In this document: one piece after another, positions 10,493 to 23,779 of the stretch
Layout: the number at the start of each line of letters is the position of its first letter
Numbering within the stretch: position 1 is the first letter of the stretch
Source: Cricetomys ansorgei
Taxonomy: Eukaryota; Chordata; Mammalia; Rodentia; Nesomyidae
Reading direction: 5' to 3'
Assembly (NCBI GenBank): GCA_026225945.1
Contig: JAMJFZ010000320.1
Span: forward strand, 15,666,001 to 15,730,000
Length of the DNA stretch: 64,000 nucleotides
Program-made: the position numbers and the translations under genes
Notes under the pieces: model-generated
The model's input: the letters and a program-made list of their open reading frames with translations, nothing else
The model's database searches: none
What the model was told of the DNA's origin: nothing

Positions 10493-13002
10493 CTAGAAAG
10501 GGGACAGGAAAGGAACTTAGCACCGCTGATTGCTTAAGATGTGGATTCCACTTGAGGATAGCCATGAACTACCAACAGCTGCAGGCGGCTGACCCATGGA
10601 GGGTGCCTGTCGAGTATGGCTCTCTCAGGCTGGGTTGTTCTTTCTCTTGTGCATTTCTATCTTTGATCTGCATCCCCCTTAGAAGAGGGAAATGAAGGAG
10701 AAGTAGTTACCTTTGCCCTCAGAAGTCCTAATGGACCAGGGCAAGGAGGGGCATTACACTGAAGTAAGGAGTTACGGTTAACTTCGCGGAGCATCATGGC
10801 AGTGCCCTTATCCGTTAGAGTTAGATGGAGGGTCCATGAAGTGATGTGGTGTCAGAGTACGCTTTTAAGATGCTCCAGTCACTATGCCCTCTGCCCCTGC
10901 CCCCACAAGAAAAAGTGGAAGGAAAAGATCAAACAAAATTGGGAGGACCTCCACAAATTCAAATTTATAGAGGTTTATTTACATGCACCTTTCTTAATCA
11001 TGTCCTGATATTTCCATAACTTAAAAAAAAAAAAAAAAAGAAGTAGTAGATTCAGTCAAGCCCTGGGAAGGCATGCCTCCAGGCCGACCTGGCAATTCTG
11101 CCCTTCAAAGAGCAGAGAGCCTGCTTCGGGAACCCAGAGGTATCAGAATGGACGGGCAGTGGGGCTGGTACCCCTCGCAGGCTCCCTGGCTAGGGATTGG
11201 CTGGACTGTTTTATGCACACACTCATAATGCCCCTCAATGGTCCAAGCAAAACCATCTGTGACATTCCTCCTGTGACCTGCAGTGTCTCGTGCATCTGTG
11301 ACTTTCTAAAGCACACATTCAGACCAGGTTGTGTTTGCTACCTGCTCAGCTACAGGAGAAATGTGCGTGATTATGAACCCTAATGCTATCACTACACCTT
11401 AGGAGAAAACAAATTTGAAAAACACTGGAGTCAGTTTGTACATACCCTGGCCCGGACATATCTTTTAAAGCTTCTTTTTATTTAGACCAAAGCTGTAGAA
11501 TATTCATTCTCAAATCATTAAAACGCAAATGTGTGTGTTTCTGGAAGGCAAGAGGTGGGACTGTAGACCATTCTACTACTACACATGTCTTTGTCTCTTA
11601 AAAATAATCATTCATTGAAACAGTCCGTGTTAAAGGAGTTTGGGATTTCACCACAGGCTCGTGTATGAGATTGCCTGGTTTATTACGTTGACTGCTTGTG
11701 AGCCTGGGTTCACCAGGCAGATGTGGTTAGTGGAATGCTACATGCAGAAAGGTCTCTTAGTCATTTAATTTAATAACTGTGGCATCTCAAGATGCATTCA
11801 GAATGGAAATGGGAGCATAAAGAGCCAGGAACAGGGTAATGCTCCAAAAATGACTTATTTTGCAGCGAGGCTGATTGCCTTCCATTGAGTGCACAGGTGT
11901 CTAACGTCACAGATTTCGACACACAAAATGAAAGATTTTTGCAGTAAGGTATTTAGCCAGGATAAATGGCACACAGAAGCTACCTAGGTTGCATAGATAC
12001 AGGCTTTAATGTGTGTTGATTCGTTCTGGTATAGAGGAAAGTCAGTGATGGGTACTTTTCCCCATCAAGTTCATGGGTATCCCAGATTTACTGCAGTAAG
12101 GAGAGGAGGGGGCAGCAGTGTGCAGCCAATGAATTAAAACAGAAAGTTCACTAAATAAGCATGGCAGATTAGAGTGCTGTACAAATCTGTTTTGGTAGTT
12201 AAAAACCAAAACATCATGCTTCAGCAGATTGTCTCAAATGCATTTCCATGATGAAAATAAGCTCAGTATTACGGTTCATGTAGACTGGAACATTTTTTTT
12301 TTATCTCAAATTAGCCCAAACTTATAAAAGCTAACAAGCAGAAGAGTCAAGTTATCTGTCATAGTGATATTATTATATAATGTTAGTATTTCTCCCATGG
12401 GAAAGGTATAGTAATTCACCTAAAGATATTAATGAAAAACTGAATATGTGTTCATTGCTAGGATAAAAAGAAATCACAGATATTATTTTTAAGGGGTACA
12501 TTCACCTGGTGTTTGGGGGTATTTTTCTAACTACTAATATATGTCCTGGTAATTTAATTATTTGAAATGAGAACCAAGCCAGTCAAGAGAAGAAAGTTTC
12601 AAGGAACATTTCTACTTACATTTTTTTTTTCCCCCAGCTTCAGGTAGCATAGTGAAAGAGTGTTTCCATAATACCCCCCATCAGTTTCCAAGGAACACCT
12701 CTACATTTCTAAGTTTGTTCCTTTCTATACGTACTTGACATTGCTTTGAAAACCAATCAAGGCTCCCAGAAGCAATACCTTGAGATTGCTGTAGACTGAG
12801 ATTTGGGGAGGGAGGAGAAATAATACAGGGCAGTCTCCCATCTGAATTCCAAATGAATCATTAAGAATATTTTAGTTATCGTAATTGTAATATAGAAAAT
12901 ACTTACACATGATTTGACTACAGAAAGATCTAAAGCCTACTGACATTGCTTCGGCAAAGATTTTAACTTTATCAAAGATCAGCTATTAGCATTTCGACTC
13001 AC
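10493..13002 (-). other. Plxnc1 intron, 2510 bases
   Basis: Mostly unique, AT-rich sequence. A poly-A run lies at 11022-11039 and a short T/C run at 12621-12636. I recognise no SINE or LTR in it. Confidence 0.75.
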
Positions 13003-13142
13003 ACATCCTCATCGCATGTACTGGTCCCTTTCAAAATCATGGTGATATTTGAAGCGTGGGTGAAGTTGGCTCCAGTAACTATCACGTTACTTTTCCCTAA
13101 GGTCGATATTTTCTGTGGCTCGATGGCCTTAACGTAGAAGAC
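13003..13142 (-). CDS. Plxnc1: Plxnc1 exon: IPT/TIG domain 2, N-terminal part
   Basis: This 140-base exon begins in phase 0 after CCAATAG and reads VFYVKAIEPQKISTLGKSN, then VIVTGANFTHASNITMILKG and TSTCDED. It ends with GT of the next Val codon before GTGAGT. The pattern IxPxxxSxxGxxxVxVxGxNF is the classical opening of an IPT/TIG fold. NFT and NIT are glycosylation sequons. The acceptor lies at 13143-13144 (CT on the plus strand). The donor was placed at 13001-13002 rather than two bases earlier because GTGAGT is the better site and the phase then agrees with the exon at 10313. Confidence 0.96.
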
Positions 13143-13921
13143 CTATTGGAAAGAAAAGATTAAAACAGCAGATCAAAGCTACAAAATGGCACCGGTCCCA
13201 AAAGCAAAAAAAAAATCTGTTGATGTGCTGCGGTTTGAAGAACTCACTGGAAAATTACGTTTTGCAAACAGAAGCAGCCAGTGTTTAATGAAATCAATGA
13301 ATTCAAGGAAGAGGGCTGAAGATCCGTGTCTCCCAACATGTGACAGCATGAGGTCAAACCAATTAGTCTCCGTCTCAGAAGACGGTTGAAGACGCAGTTG
13401 AAGAGCCCTGATATTCTATCCGAGGAGTGAGCTCTCCCTGCCCTTGAGGAAGAGCTGTCTGTCCCACCCCCTCCTGTGGCTCACAAGGCAAGCCAAGTGG
13501 AGAGAAAGGAAAGGCATCTTCCCAATGGAGGCCTGCCAAATGCAGACTCAATGCCAATCCAGATAAGTTTAATTTCCTAGAAAGGTGTTCATTTATTTTT
13601 TGTTTGTTTCAATTAGACTGTTCCAATGGGGAGGGGTGTGTCTTAAGAAGTTGACTAGTTGGGCCTCTCACATGAAAAAGATAAATGCCTAAACTACTGT
13701 AAACAACCACGTGGTCTCTGCGCCTGGCAGTTACCTCACTCTGTATGACCTACCCGCTTGCTTCTCCGACCTGTAATCAAGACTGAGTCCCATGGAGTCA
13801 CCTGACAGCGAGCTTCCCTGTCATTCCGGCCTGTCTCCTCACTTCTCCATTTGCAAAGGTCTAATCAGTTTCCCTAAAAACCCCAAAGAAAGCAGGAATT
13901 GTTTTCCCTTTTCTTTTCTAA

Positions 13922-14100
13922 AGATTTAATCTATATGTACGCATGATCAGGTTCTTCGGAGGCCAAAAGAGGCTCTTGGGCTGTCTGGAGTGGAGTTCCC
14001 GGTGGTGGTGAGACACCTGACATTGGTGCAGGGAACTGAGCTTGGATCTTTTGCAAGAGCAAGAAGAGCTCTTAACCACTGAGCCATCACTTCAGGCCCC
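13922..14100 (-). repeat. B2 SINE (inverted)
   Basis: AGAAGAGCTCTTAACCACTG followed by AGCCATCACTTCAGGCCCC is the reverse complement of the B2 head. TGGTGGTGAGACACCTGACA and the leading AAAGATTTAAT tail fit the body and the A/T-rich 3' end. Confidence 0.85.
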
Positions 14101-15319
14101 TATTGTCCCTCTTTTTAGGACCAAACAATCTAGTTGCCTTACACATCTCTCCTTCAAATGCTACCATAATCTTTCATTCTGATCATTCTCGGTTCTTCTA
14201 TAATCCTCTCCATTCCAAGATTCCAATATAAAGAAGAGCAGATCTTAGCAAGCCTAAACTTTGTGGTCACACTCTTAGCATTTGAAAGTGACCCGAAAGA
14301 CCAGAGCTGTGTCATCATATCACATTAGGCCAAAGAACAAATGTCGAGAGCAGCCATCTGTGGGATAAAACCCATCAGGAAGACACCGAGTCGCTGGTCC
14401 AGCTTCTGTGATGTCTAGCACCTGCCCAACGCCTGTGGCTCCAAGTGGCAGAATGTGGCCTGCTGCTGTGAGATCTAATGCCCCTTAGAAGAGGCCTGCT
14501 AGCCTGCTGCACTGACCATCCCACTGAGACAAATTCTCACTCCGCTCCCTCGGCAGACACAGGTGCTCTACGGCAAAATGGTCATCACTCATTATCACCG
14601 TGGATTGATTTTACAGATTATGGTAAATCTATCATTAATGTCATCAGAGCGATGATGCAGTGTGACAGGGAATTGATTTCCGTGGCAGACTTTATTTTAA
14701 TCGCTTTTAAAAGGGCTTTAGCCCTGTGTTTTCTAAATCACTAGGAGCCTGAAAGGGTCACCTTAATTATTCTGTTATACTTGACTGCGTTTTATGGGGG
14801 GAAGGGGGATTATCTGCTAGAGTGGTACTTGGGATGGGGGGATTAGCAACGACTTCAAGATAAATCCCTTGCAAATGTCAAGTGTGTGTTGTAAAAGAAG
14901 GTTTACTGTGTAGCTTTGCTTGTGGCAGCCAAGTCACGAAGTACTTACTAAGGACCTATAGGGTCCTAAGAATGGCGCTAGATGAGGGTAGACATGGTGT
15001 GCGCGGGCTATATCAAGAGCTAGCAAACTACGGCCTGGGGGTCAAATCCTGTCTGCTGCTCGTGGATGTCCCATGGAGAAAATGTCAAAAGGAGAGTAGA
15101 ATTTCAAATGAATAAAAGCACACGGAGTGAACGTCATTATCCAGATGTGCCTCATGCTCCAGCTGCTTAGAACTGAACGGCTGCAGCAGGGACTGCGTAG
15201 CCTGCGCAGCCTAAGACACACACTGCCTGGTTCTCTGTAGAGAAAGTTTATAACCCTGCTTTACGATAGACCACTGTCTTCTCAGATAAGCAAGGTGTGG
15301 GTGTGTGTTTACATTTTGT

Positions 15320-15560
15320 TTAAAACTCTGTATGCGTGTTAGAGGTCAGAAAACGACTTCAGTGTTGCTTCTCAACTGTCACTCTGTTTGTCTACACTTC
15401 TGGGGACTGCTGTCTGCACCTCCCATCTCTCTTCAGGAGCGCTGCGATTACAGATACATGCTACCGCGTGTAGCTTTCCTTTGGTTTACGGGACCTGAAC
15501 ACACGGTGCTTACACCCCATGTACTTTACCCATTGAGCTATGTTCCCAGGCAGAAATTTT
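15320..15560 (-). repeat. B4/RSINE-like composite SINE (inverted)
   Basis: The pattern of a B1-like half (GCTGCGATTACAGATACATG) joined to an ID-like half (GTACTTTACCCATTGAGCTA) is that of the B4 family. The copy is diverged and its left border is uncertain. Confidence 0.5.
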
Positions 15561-16555
15561 CTTCTACAGTAAACTGTATGGCTACATATACATCCAATTC
15601 AACTCTTTTCCTCTGCGCTGCTTGTACTTGTACTGTGGGTTGTCTGCCGGAGCGGAAACCGAAAAGCATGCTAAGCACATGCTACCGTTCATAATAGAAG
15701 ACAAAGAGCCTTGTGACTACTGAAGAAAAAAAGTTTTGTTTTGTTTGTTTTTTTAAAAAGACAGTTACATTTTGCACTTTGAAGGACTCTAGAAATACCA
15801 TCAGAGGATGATGTCTTCCTAGCTTCTTATTTCCCCTTGAGTAGATACAGCCTTCCTACGTCAACAGGATTTCATTTGAAACATCCAATTGTTTAGAGAA
15901 GTTTCCACTGGCCATTTAGGACCAAGTCCAAGCCTGGCCTATCTTGTGGAAACAGATGCTTGCAGTTTGCTTCCTAAGAGGGTCAGATTTGCTCTTTCAT
16001 TTGCCTGGAGAATTTTACTTACTCTTAATAAGGAGGCTAAAGAGTTGCCTTGATGACCCCCACCCCCAGATAGTGAAAATAAGTAAGAAAACAGATTTAA
16101 GTTAGGGCAGCTGTACAGCTCTATTTTGTGGCTGCAACAATTCATAGAAACATTTTTTTTTATTATTTGTTGATAACTTTAAAAAATACAATGAAGACAG
16201 AAAGAGCAACGAACAATCCCTCCCACAATGCCTTTCGCCCTCACTACTTTCGATCTGATTTTGCACTTTAATTTACAACCCGACATGCTACAGCCAGCCC
16301 TCATGCTCACCCAGAACAGTTAGCTGAAAACCATAATTGGGCTGGATGCAGCCAAGATTCCTCGGCAGCTCTCCAGTGAGGGCCTTTCTTCTTTCTGCAT
16401 CCAAAGTTTCCATCCATCAATCCCGGGCACCACTGACTGTAACCATCACAGCCCGCACCCTCTAACCAATTAACCCCAGAATCATCCACCTCCTGGTAGT
16501 TCCATTTTACAGACAGAGGTTATTTTAAAATGTGGGTAAATTTTAAATTATTTTA

Positions 16556-16573
16556 TAAAAAAAAAAAAAAAAG
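16556..16573 (+). repeat. Poly-A tract
   Basis: A run of about 16 A residues preceded by AT-rich sequence. No flanking SINE body is recognisable. Confidence 0.8.
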
Positions 16574-18059
16574 TTCATGTTTCTCATTGTTTTGTATTGA
16601 GAAAGCACATTTCGCACTGCTTAATTAGGCGGTTTGTAGGATACCTGTTTTGTTTTGTTCTTTTCCAAAAACGAAGTCGTTATAAGATGTTGGAAACTGT
16701 CTAGCCATCCACAATAGTTCTGTCTGAAAAAGTCTTAGAGGATCAACTCTGATGGTACAAGTACCTTATGTGAAGTTGGGAATCAGAGCGACTCAAATTA
16801 CCATGACACTAGTGGAGGAAATACCACGGTGGTTGGAGACGATTGCAAAGAGGTACATTAGGAAAGAGCCCTTTACTAAGAACAAACTGTACTCTATTAA
16901 TCTGGCAGGGAGAATCTGAATATAGTGAAGCTCTCCGTGGATCTGGATGTGAATCAACACTTGGTAAAAACGTCTCTCAGATTTCCACTCATGAAATTAG
17001 TTCAAACGGGACTGGATGAAAAGTCACACGGATTCAAAACCAGTGGGAAGTCCGAAGTCAAAGGACGTAAGAGATGAAAGATAATACAACTAATTAAAGG
17101 GAGGTGTCCTGTAGGGCCCGACGGGGGTGAGTATTTAGTTTAGAATTATTTAACATGTTCATTAATGTCTGAGAAGAGGATAGACGTGTATTAACAATAA
17201 TGTATAAAGTGAGCAGAGTGGTGGCCAGCAGTGGAGATTGGAAAGTACAAAAGGGAATGAGACACAGACAGAAAAGAACAAAATACAAGTCCATCAAAGA
17301 ATAAGGGGAGAGTTCAATGAACAAGAACAAGGCGATGCATTTGATGCTCAGTCCCCCAAGGAAATAACCCTTCATAGAAGGCTCAGTACAGGCTCCCAGG
17401 GAACTTGGGATGTAACTTCTAGTAGATTCTTGGAACTTCCAAAGGTCAGCGATACCTCAGGATGTAGATGGGAAACTTGCAGTACAGTAGCAGACCCATG
17501 CTCTGCTCTGAGGGATCAAGACTTGCTTCTCTGACCTGGGAACTAACTCTCAGCTGAGGCTGACACAGCCCAGGGTGGAGCTGCCAAGGCCATTCCCTAA
17601 ATTACTCTTGGCCCTTGAACCTGAATGTAGCCACTGAGAACTGGCCTGAGCGACCAGAGGCTGAGACCAGAGGTGACAGTTCTTAACCCTGCGTCCAACA
17701 CACCCTCTGCCAAGACTCAGTTTGAACATGGGATATTTGTTGATCTACTCTCCTTGGGGCCACTCTGGCCCACGTGGGGCCTTTTCTGCTCTCCTCGTCT
17801 TGGGAGAAGATGCTTGGCCTTTCCTGGGGCACATTCTTTCTCTTAGACCTCACCTTGATCTGGCCCCCTCCTCCTCCATCTTCCTTACAGGCTGGGGCAC
17901 AGATGGGGCAGAGCATGACAGTCTAATCCTGAGAGAAGTCTGCATTATCTTTAAGAGTTTGCTCCCTTCCAGAGGGGCCCTTAGTGTCAATATCATGTGG
18001 TTTAACACCTATCCACTTTGGCATTCTTTCTAGCTTCTTTTCCTGTTATGTATATCCAA

Positions 18060-18185
18060 CTCTTTTATGACAAAGAATCTCACTTCCTTACTCCAAAACA
18101 TTCTAAGTTTGACAGTGCACACTCTTTGTGGGTCTATATTGTGCCTGCCCAACACAAAATAGTTGCTCAATAAACACCATTTAGA
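18060..18185 (+). repeat. L2-like LINE tail
   Basis: TTGTGCCTGCCCAACACAAA followed by ATAGTTGCTCAATAAACACC resembles the L2 3' end (cctggcacatagtaggtgctcaataaat). Confidence 0.5.
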
Positions 18186-18482
18186 AGGTGTTTATAAGCA
18201 CCATTTTTCTAAATGGAATTAATACAGAACAATGCTAGGACCACAGAAGTTGATTTTAAAAAAAAAAAGTCTATGTTAAATTTAATTTTCCTTCTGAAGG
18301 CAGGGTTCTTAAAAGGGTACATTTGATATTGTCTGTGAAAAATTAAAGCACACATCCAAAAGTCATGGATAAAGGGAAGAGGAGGAGCACAGAAGAAAAG
18401 GAAAGGATACATAGATTGAAGTGGTCGATTGCCACCCTGCAGTGATAAGCATGTTGGGAGGGACAGCAAGCATGACCAGAGG

Positions 18483-18640
18483 ACAGATGTGGTGGCTCAC
18501 ACCTTTAATCCCAGCACTCAGGAGGCAGGGCAGGCGGATCTCTGTGAGTGTGAGGCCAGCTAGTCTACCTATTGAGTTCCTAGTCTACATAGTGACAGCC
18601 AGAGCTACATAGTAAGACCCTGTCTTGGAAAACAGAACCA
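18483..18640 (+). repeat. B1 SINE
   Basis: GTGGTGGCTCACACCTTTAA followed by TCCCAGCACTCAGGAGGCAG and, further on, AGACCCTGTCTTGGAAAACA is a B1 (7SL-derived) element with its A-rich tail at 18632-18650. Confidence 0.92.
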
Positions 18641-19579
18641 ACAACAACCCAATCAGGAAACCATGACCAGAAATCATCTGTATCACAACACAGACCATCA
18701 CAGCCTGCCCTTCCTTGGGAGCGGGAGGGGCAGCCGAGTCGGCCCTGCTGAGGGTACCAGATAAAACATGGTTAGAAAATGGAAGGAAAGATGGCCACCT
18801 AGCCAGGTGACAGGACCAACAGTCTCGTGGTCTCAGGAGAGAGATTAAGACTGGCCTCCATAGTCTTCATTCAGGCCTTCCTTTTCTATGGCCCAGGATT
18901 TTCCTTGATTCAGTCCCCTGACAAATGGTGGCACATATTTCTGAGTCAGGGTATCTTGGATCAAGTAAGTCCTAGGATCATGAGAATGTCCTGGGACTGA
19001 ACCGTGAGACCTCCCCTATAAGCACCACGTTCATAGATGGTCAGATTCACACGCTGAAACAGATGTAGTGATGTAGCTTTCTATTGCTCCTGGGGAAACA
19101 AGGCAAAACCCTAAAATGGCTGGCACAGACATCCCGACATATGCAGGCTCCAGTTCATTCACCCTTGTATGTAATCATTTGTTCCCTACCTCTTCTGTCT
19201 AAATAACTGAATTACTGAGCATTTCCTGAGACAAGTGGCTTAGAATTCTCTGGCCGTGACCACACTGTTACTTATGGCGGTCCTTTCAGGTAGAATATTC
19301 ACTCTTCTGTCTTATTTTGTCTAGATGTTTCTTGCTCCCCTAAGGTGAGCTTAATGTCATCTCCATCAATCAATCCATCCACCAAAGACTTAACCGACCA
19401 CATTAATTGTGTTTAACCACCAAGTATCAGGCTTAAATAAACAGGAAGGACTAAGACAAGGCCCTGGGCATGGCCAGGGTTTGAGGTTTTGTGCTTTCAG
19501 GTTCTGTTCCTGCATGAGTATATATATTTTTAAATCTTGTATTGCTATGTGTGTTCTCATGGATAAGATTCTTAGGGCT

Positions 19580-19751
19580 GGGGGCTGGAGAGATGGCTCA
19601 GTGGTTAAGAGCATTGACTGCTCTTCTAGAGGACCTAGGTTCGACTCCCAGCACCCACATGGCAGTTCACAATTGTCTGTAACTCGAGTTCCAGTGGATC
19701 TAACTCCCTCATATGCAGGATAAACACCAAAAAATAAATTTAAGAAACAAA
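19580..19751 (+). repeat. B2 SINE with target-site duplication
   Basis: GGGGCTGGAGAGATGGCTCA then GTGGTTAAGAGCATTGACTG is a typical B2 head, ending in an AAATAAATTTAAG tail. A 16-base near-perfect direct repeat (AAGATTCTTAGGGCTG at 19565-19580 and AAGATTCTTAGGACTG at 19752-19767) flanks it, as expected for L1-driven insertion. Confidence 0.93.
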
Positions 19752-20349
19752 AAGATTCTTAGGACTGATGGCCAGAGAGGGGCTTGACCCATTTGTGTCC
19801 TACACATGGTATCCATGGAGTGCAGCCTGATTGCATGTAACAGATGCTCAGTGAGCCTGCGGGAAGCATCGACTCCAGCTCAGTATCTCGGAGCCTGGGA
19901 TGGTGCCTGCTCCCTTTCTAGTGCCTAGTGCACAGGAAGCACTTGGTGCCTACATGATGCAGGCAGACACATTCACGGAAAGCTCTCAGTGGCTTCTCTG
20001 TTTGAACCATTGGGTCCACCATGCAAAGCTGACATGAGAAGCAACAGTGCAAACCAGAAAGTTTCACAGTCACATGATAATGAAAGACAGCAGTGTTTCA
20101 CCGAGCACAGCACCCTATGCCAAGCAGTACACAGTTCCCTAACAACCAAACCTTAGATTCTGTTCTGAGTCACAGTCTTTCTCCAAACTTAGAAGGGCAA
20201 TGTGTAGAGAAGTACTGAAGGCAAACCAGGTCCTTGGTTTATTTTCAGACTCACCCTTCTCTCTTGGTGACTCTACTTAAACCACAGTATCACAGTTTAG
20301 AAGGTACAGGAAGGCACAATACAGGAAGCCAGGATGCTATTACTACACC

Positions 20350-20355
20350 ATCCTC

Positions 20356-20399
<44 letters not shown>

Positions 20400-20402
20400 T
20401 TC
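20350..20402 (+). repeat. (CT)n microsatellite
   Basis: A nearly pure CT tract broken twice by TTT. The downstream 20403-20520 stays pyrimidine-rich. Confidence 0.9.
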
Positions 20403-20944
20403 TAATTTTATTTTAATTGTTCTTCTCTCATACAACTTAGAGAATACATCCCAGCTCCCCTTCTCCCCTCTCTCCACTCCCATCCTCTCCCATCTCCCCA
20501 GATCTACCCCCCACCCACTAATATCCCTTCTCCTCAGAGAAGAACCATCACCCAGGGTTACAGCACAATTGGGCATGGAATAGCAGGATGGAAGGAGGCC
20601 AGGCACCGACCCCTACATCAAGGGTGGGCCAGGGAGCCCAGCAGAAGAAAAAGAGTCTTGAAGGTGGGTAAAATGGTCAGAGATACCCTCACTCCAACCT
20701 GTAGGAGTATCTCAAGGACACCAATTGATACAGACATGTGATGTGTTTAGGGGATCCTACAAGTTCTGTGTCTATGGCTTCATCCTTCCCTCTGTACGAC
20801 CTTTACAAAGCCACTGCCTGGACTGCTATTCAACATTCTTGATACATACAAGAACTTGGCTGAATTTCCAGATAATTACGTCATTTGGTAGCTCATTAAT
20901 ATGTACAGTCTTTATGTTTTTATGTAGCCATAAAAATAAGTTTA

Positions 20945-21240
20945 ATTTAAAAACTAATCTCCCAAAGGGTACATCTAGATGATTCTATTTACATAAAATT
21001 CTTGAACTGACAAACTATAGAAACGGAGACCACATTAGTGGTTGTCAGGCACCAGACAGAACCGGCGGGTAGGAGGCTAGAAGCAGTAGATGGGTCTGTA
21101 AAAGGGCAGTCCAGGTAGCCCCGTGGTGATGGCCATTCTGTACCTTGACTTTTGACATCATTACCAGAACTAAGAGCTCCAACTATACTTTGCAAGGAGG
21201 TATTATCAGAAGAAACTGAGTAAAGGTCTTATGTGGTATT
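20945..21240 (+). repeat. L1M 3' UTR fragment
   Basis: GATTCTATTTACATAAAATT, then CAAACTATAGAAACGGAGAC and GTGGTTGTCAGGCACCAGAC, matches the common mammalian L1M 3' UTR (tccatttatataaaattc, caaactatagagacagaaagc, gtggttgccagggac). Confidence 0.75.
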
Positions 21241-21249
21241 TCCTTATAA

Positions 21250-22735
21250 AACAATCTTTAAAATAAAGGCGTTGGAAGACTCACACTTCCTAATTTCAAA
21301 ACACACTGAAGAAATTATAGAAATCAGACAATACGGTACTAACATGAGGGCGGACACGCAGAGCAATGGAACGGGAAAGAACCCTAGGAAATAAAGCCTC
21401 TCGTACAAGCACGAATGATTTTCAGTGAGGGTGTCACAACTGCTGAACCGGGTGAAGGGGTTCAAGAAACGGTGCTGGAAAAATTGAATGTCCATAATGC
21501 AGGGAGGACTGGGGCTCCCCTTAGTGTGTATATGAGGTGAACTGGAGGACTGGCCGAGGGGTGCGCAAATGAGTTAAAACTCACAGAAGAAAACAGGAGG
21601 CTTGAAAGGCACCATCGCATCAGCTTTAGCAGTCTTTTCTTGTGCCTGACCCCCCAAGTACAAGAAACAAAAGAAAAAAATAGACAAATTCAACTTCATT
21701 GAAATTTAAAAGTCTATGTATCAAAGAACAGAAGAGAGCCTGTCTGGTGTGTGTGAGGCACTGGGTTTGAGATCCAGTGGCGTGCGCGCACACACGCACA
21801 CCACATATGAACTCAACAGAGTTGAAAGCTCACTTACGAATGGGAGAGTAATATTTCCAAATGGCGTATTTGATACAGGGTTAAAAACCTAGAATATACT
21901 TCTTATGCCCAATGGAAGAGAACAAGTTAACCAACCCAGAGAGTAGGAAAGGAGTTCAGGAGAAGGCGTCGCCTGTCAACAGGAGCAGGCAAATGAAAAG
22001 GTGTCGCAGATCACGAGGAGAAGAAAGTCCAAGTCACCTAAGGTCGCACCTCGCGTCTGTGAGTTTGGTAATGACCAAACACACACGGTAAGTGTTAGAG
22101 AGGCTGTGAGAAACAGAAACCCTGAGTGCTATTAGTGGAAGCTTCCACTAGTGAAACTACCACGGGAAACAGGGTAGTGGTTCTTACAGAAAGAACTACA
22201 GCATGACCCGGAAGTCTTAACATTTTCGTCTTGGACAAAATAAACACAGTAGCTCTAAGAGGCAGCTGCACGCCCGTGCTTTTGACAGTTCTTCTCGTAA
22301 TACCTCAATTGTACCAAGAGCCCACGGGTAGAGGAACGTGTAAATAAAACGTGCTATGTGTACGTGCTGGAATATTATTCAGCCTTAAAGAGGAAAGAAA
22401 GTCTGATCCACGCTGTAACACGGATGAGCCGTGACGGCACCATGAGAGGTGAAATCAGGCCGTCACAGGAGGCAAACGCGGCTTGAGTCCGCTTGCAAGA
22501 GCGCCTACAGTAAACCACAACCTAAAGGCAGAAGACAGAATGGTGGTTTCAGGGGAATGGGGGTGGGGGGAGGGGAGGGAGAAGAGTTACCGGATGAGTG
22601 TTGGGTTTCAGTTTGGCAAGGTGTATTCTGGTGAGTGGCTGCACAAGCAGCACTTACACTAAAGAGAGCGACGACAGTAAAATTTCATGTTCTGTGTTGT
22701 TCACCAAAATTGAAAACGACCCACCAAGCTAATTA
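21250..22735 (+). repeat. L1M LINE: decayed ORF2 end and 3' UTR
   Basis: CTTCCTAATTTCAAAACACA, CAATACGGTACTAACATGAG and GGTGCTGGAAAAATTGAATG follow the C-terminal part of L1 ORF2. GAATATTATTCAGCCTTAAA and AATGGTGGTTTCAGGGGAAT follow the L1M 3' UTR. The reading frame is broken throughout. An ID-like insertion interrupts it near 21738-21812. The element is antisense to Plxnc1. Confidence 0.85.
21738..21812 (+). repeat. ID-like SINE remnant
   Basis: GTGTGAGGCACTGGGTTTGA followed by a GCGCGCACACACGCACACC tail resembles the second half of an ID element with a CA tail. It is weakly preserved. Confidence 0.45.
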
Positions 22736-23656
22736 AAAGAGGGAAGAAAAAAAAAAAAAGCTTGCGTCTTCTCAATCCAAGCTCCCGTCACTGTGTCTTA
22801 GTTTTACAGACCACTGAGAACAGAGAGGCAGCCCAGCACTTAATTAAGCCTCAGAGACTCAGAGGCCAGAGATATTGGCACACCAAGGTTCTCTAATGCT
22901 TTAATTAACTGCATAATCCATTTGGATTCCCAGGCCCTCGGCCTGTGACTTAATTCACCGAAAGTTACCGTCAACTTTTCAGTAACGATTAAAAACGTGC
23001 TCCTTATTTATACTGACACTCGACCTTAAATAGCTGCAAGCGCATAGGTCAGAGCCACAGATGAGTCGCGGAATGGAACGCCGGGCCTCTTGGAACCCTT
23101 CCCGTGCCGCCCTTAATTTGTCTGCTTCTGACAGAGAGAACGAGAGGGAACGTGTCTGCTCTGCCACATACAAACACTTAATGAACTTCTGTCAGCTGAA
23201 GGAAGCCAGCACTGGGCCATGTCCTAAACCGAGCCACACACGTTCTTGCTCAGAACGGTCACGGCCTTTCTTTTCGCACAAGATAGACGTGTTGGTCTTG
23301 GTGGTTAACTATAACGATGAAGAAAGCAAGAGGGGTTTCTAGGAAAAGTCTCATGGGGAAAAAAAAAAAATCACCACTTTGAGACGAGGGGGAAGAGACG
23401 CATAGACCCCTACCCACATGCACAGGCCCCGATCGCAAGTGCGGCCGTGGTATCTGGCTTGAACCGAGGCCGCCTCAGCAGTGTGCCACACTTCTCTCAG
23501 CGAGCCGCAAAGTCACCTTTACGATTCTACTTCTGCTGGAACGGCATCATTTTTCATAATTACAAAGTTTTAACTTCTTTTATGTGAATGCGAAGCCTTT
23601 GATGTATTGAGCCAATTATGTGATACTTGGTTAGAAATGAACAAAAAACAGGAGAA

Positions 23657-23680
23657 GTGTGTGTGTGTGTGTGTGTGTGT
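23657..23680 (+). repeat. (GT)n microsatellite
   Basis: About 12 GT units, 170 bases below the donor of the exon at 23852. Confidence 0.9.
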
Positions 23681-23779
23681 ATGGGGGGCGGTGAATTTGG
23701 GTTGTAAGTAAAATGGGGAATTTTTTAAAAGAAACCCAAAGTAGTAGGAGTTGTCATTGTTATCAAAACGGGATTTTTC

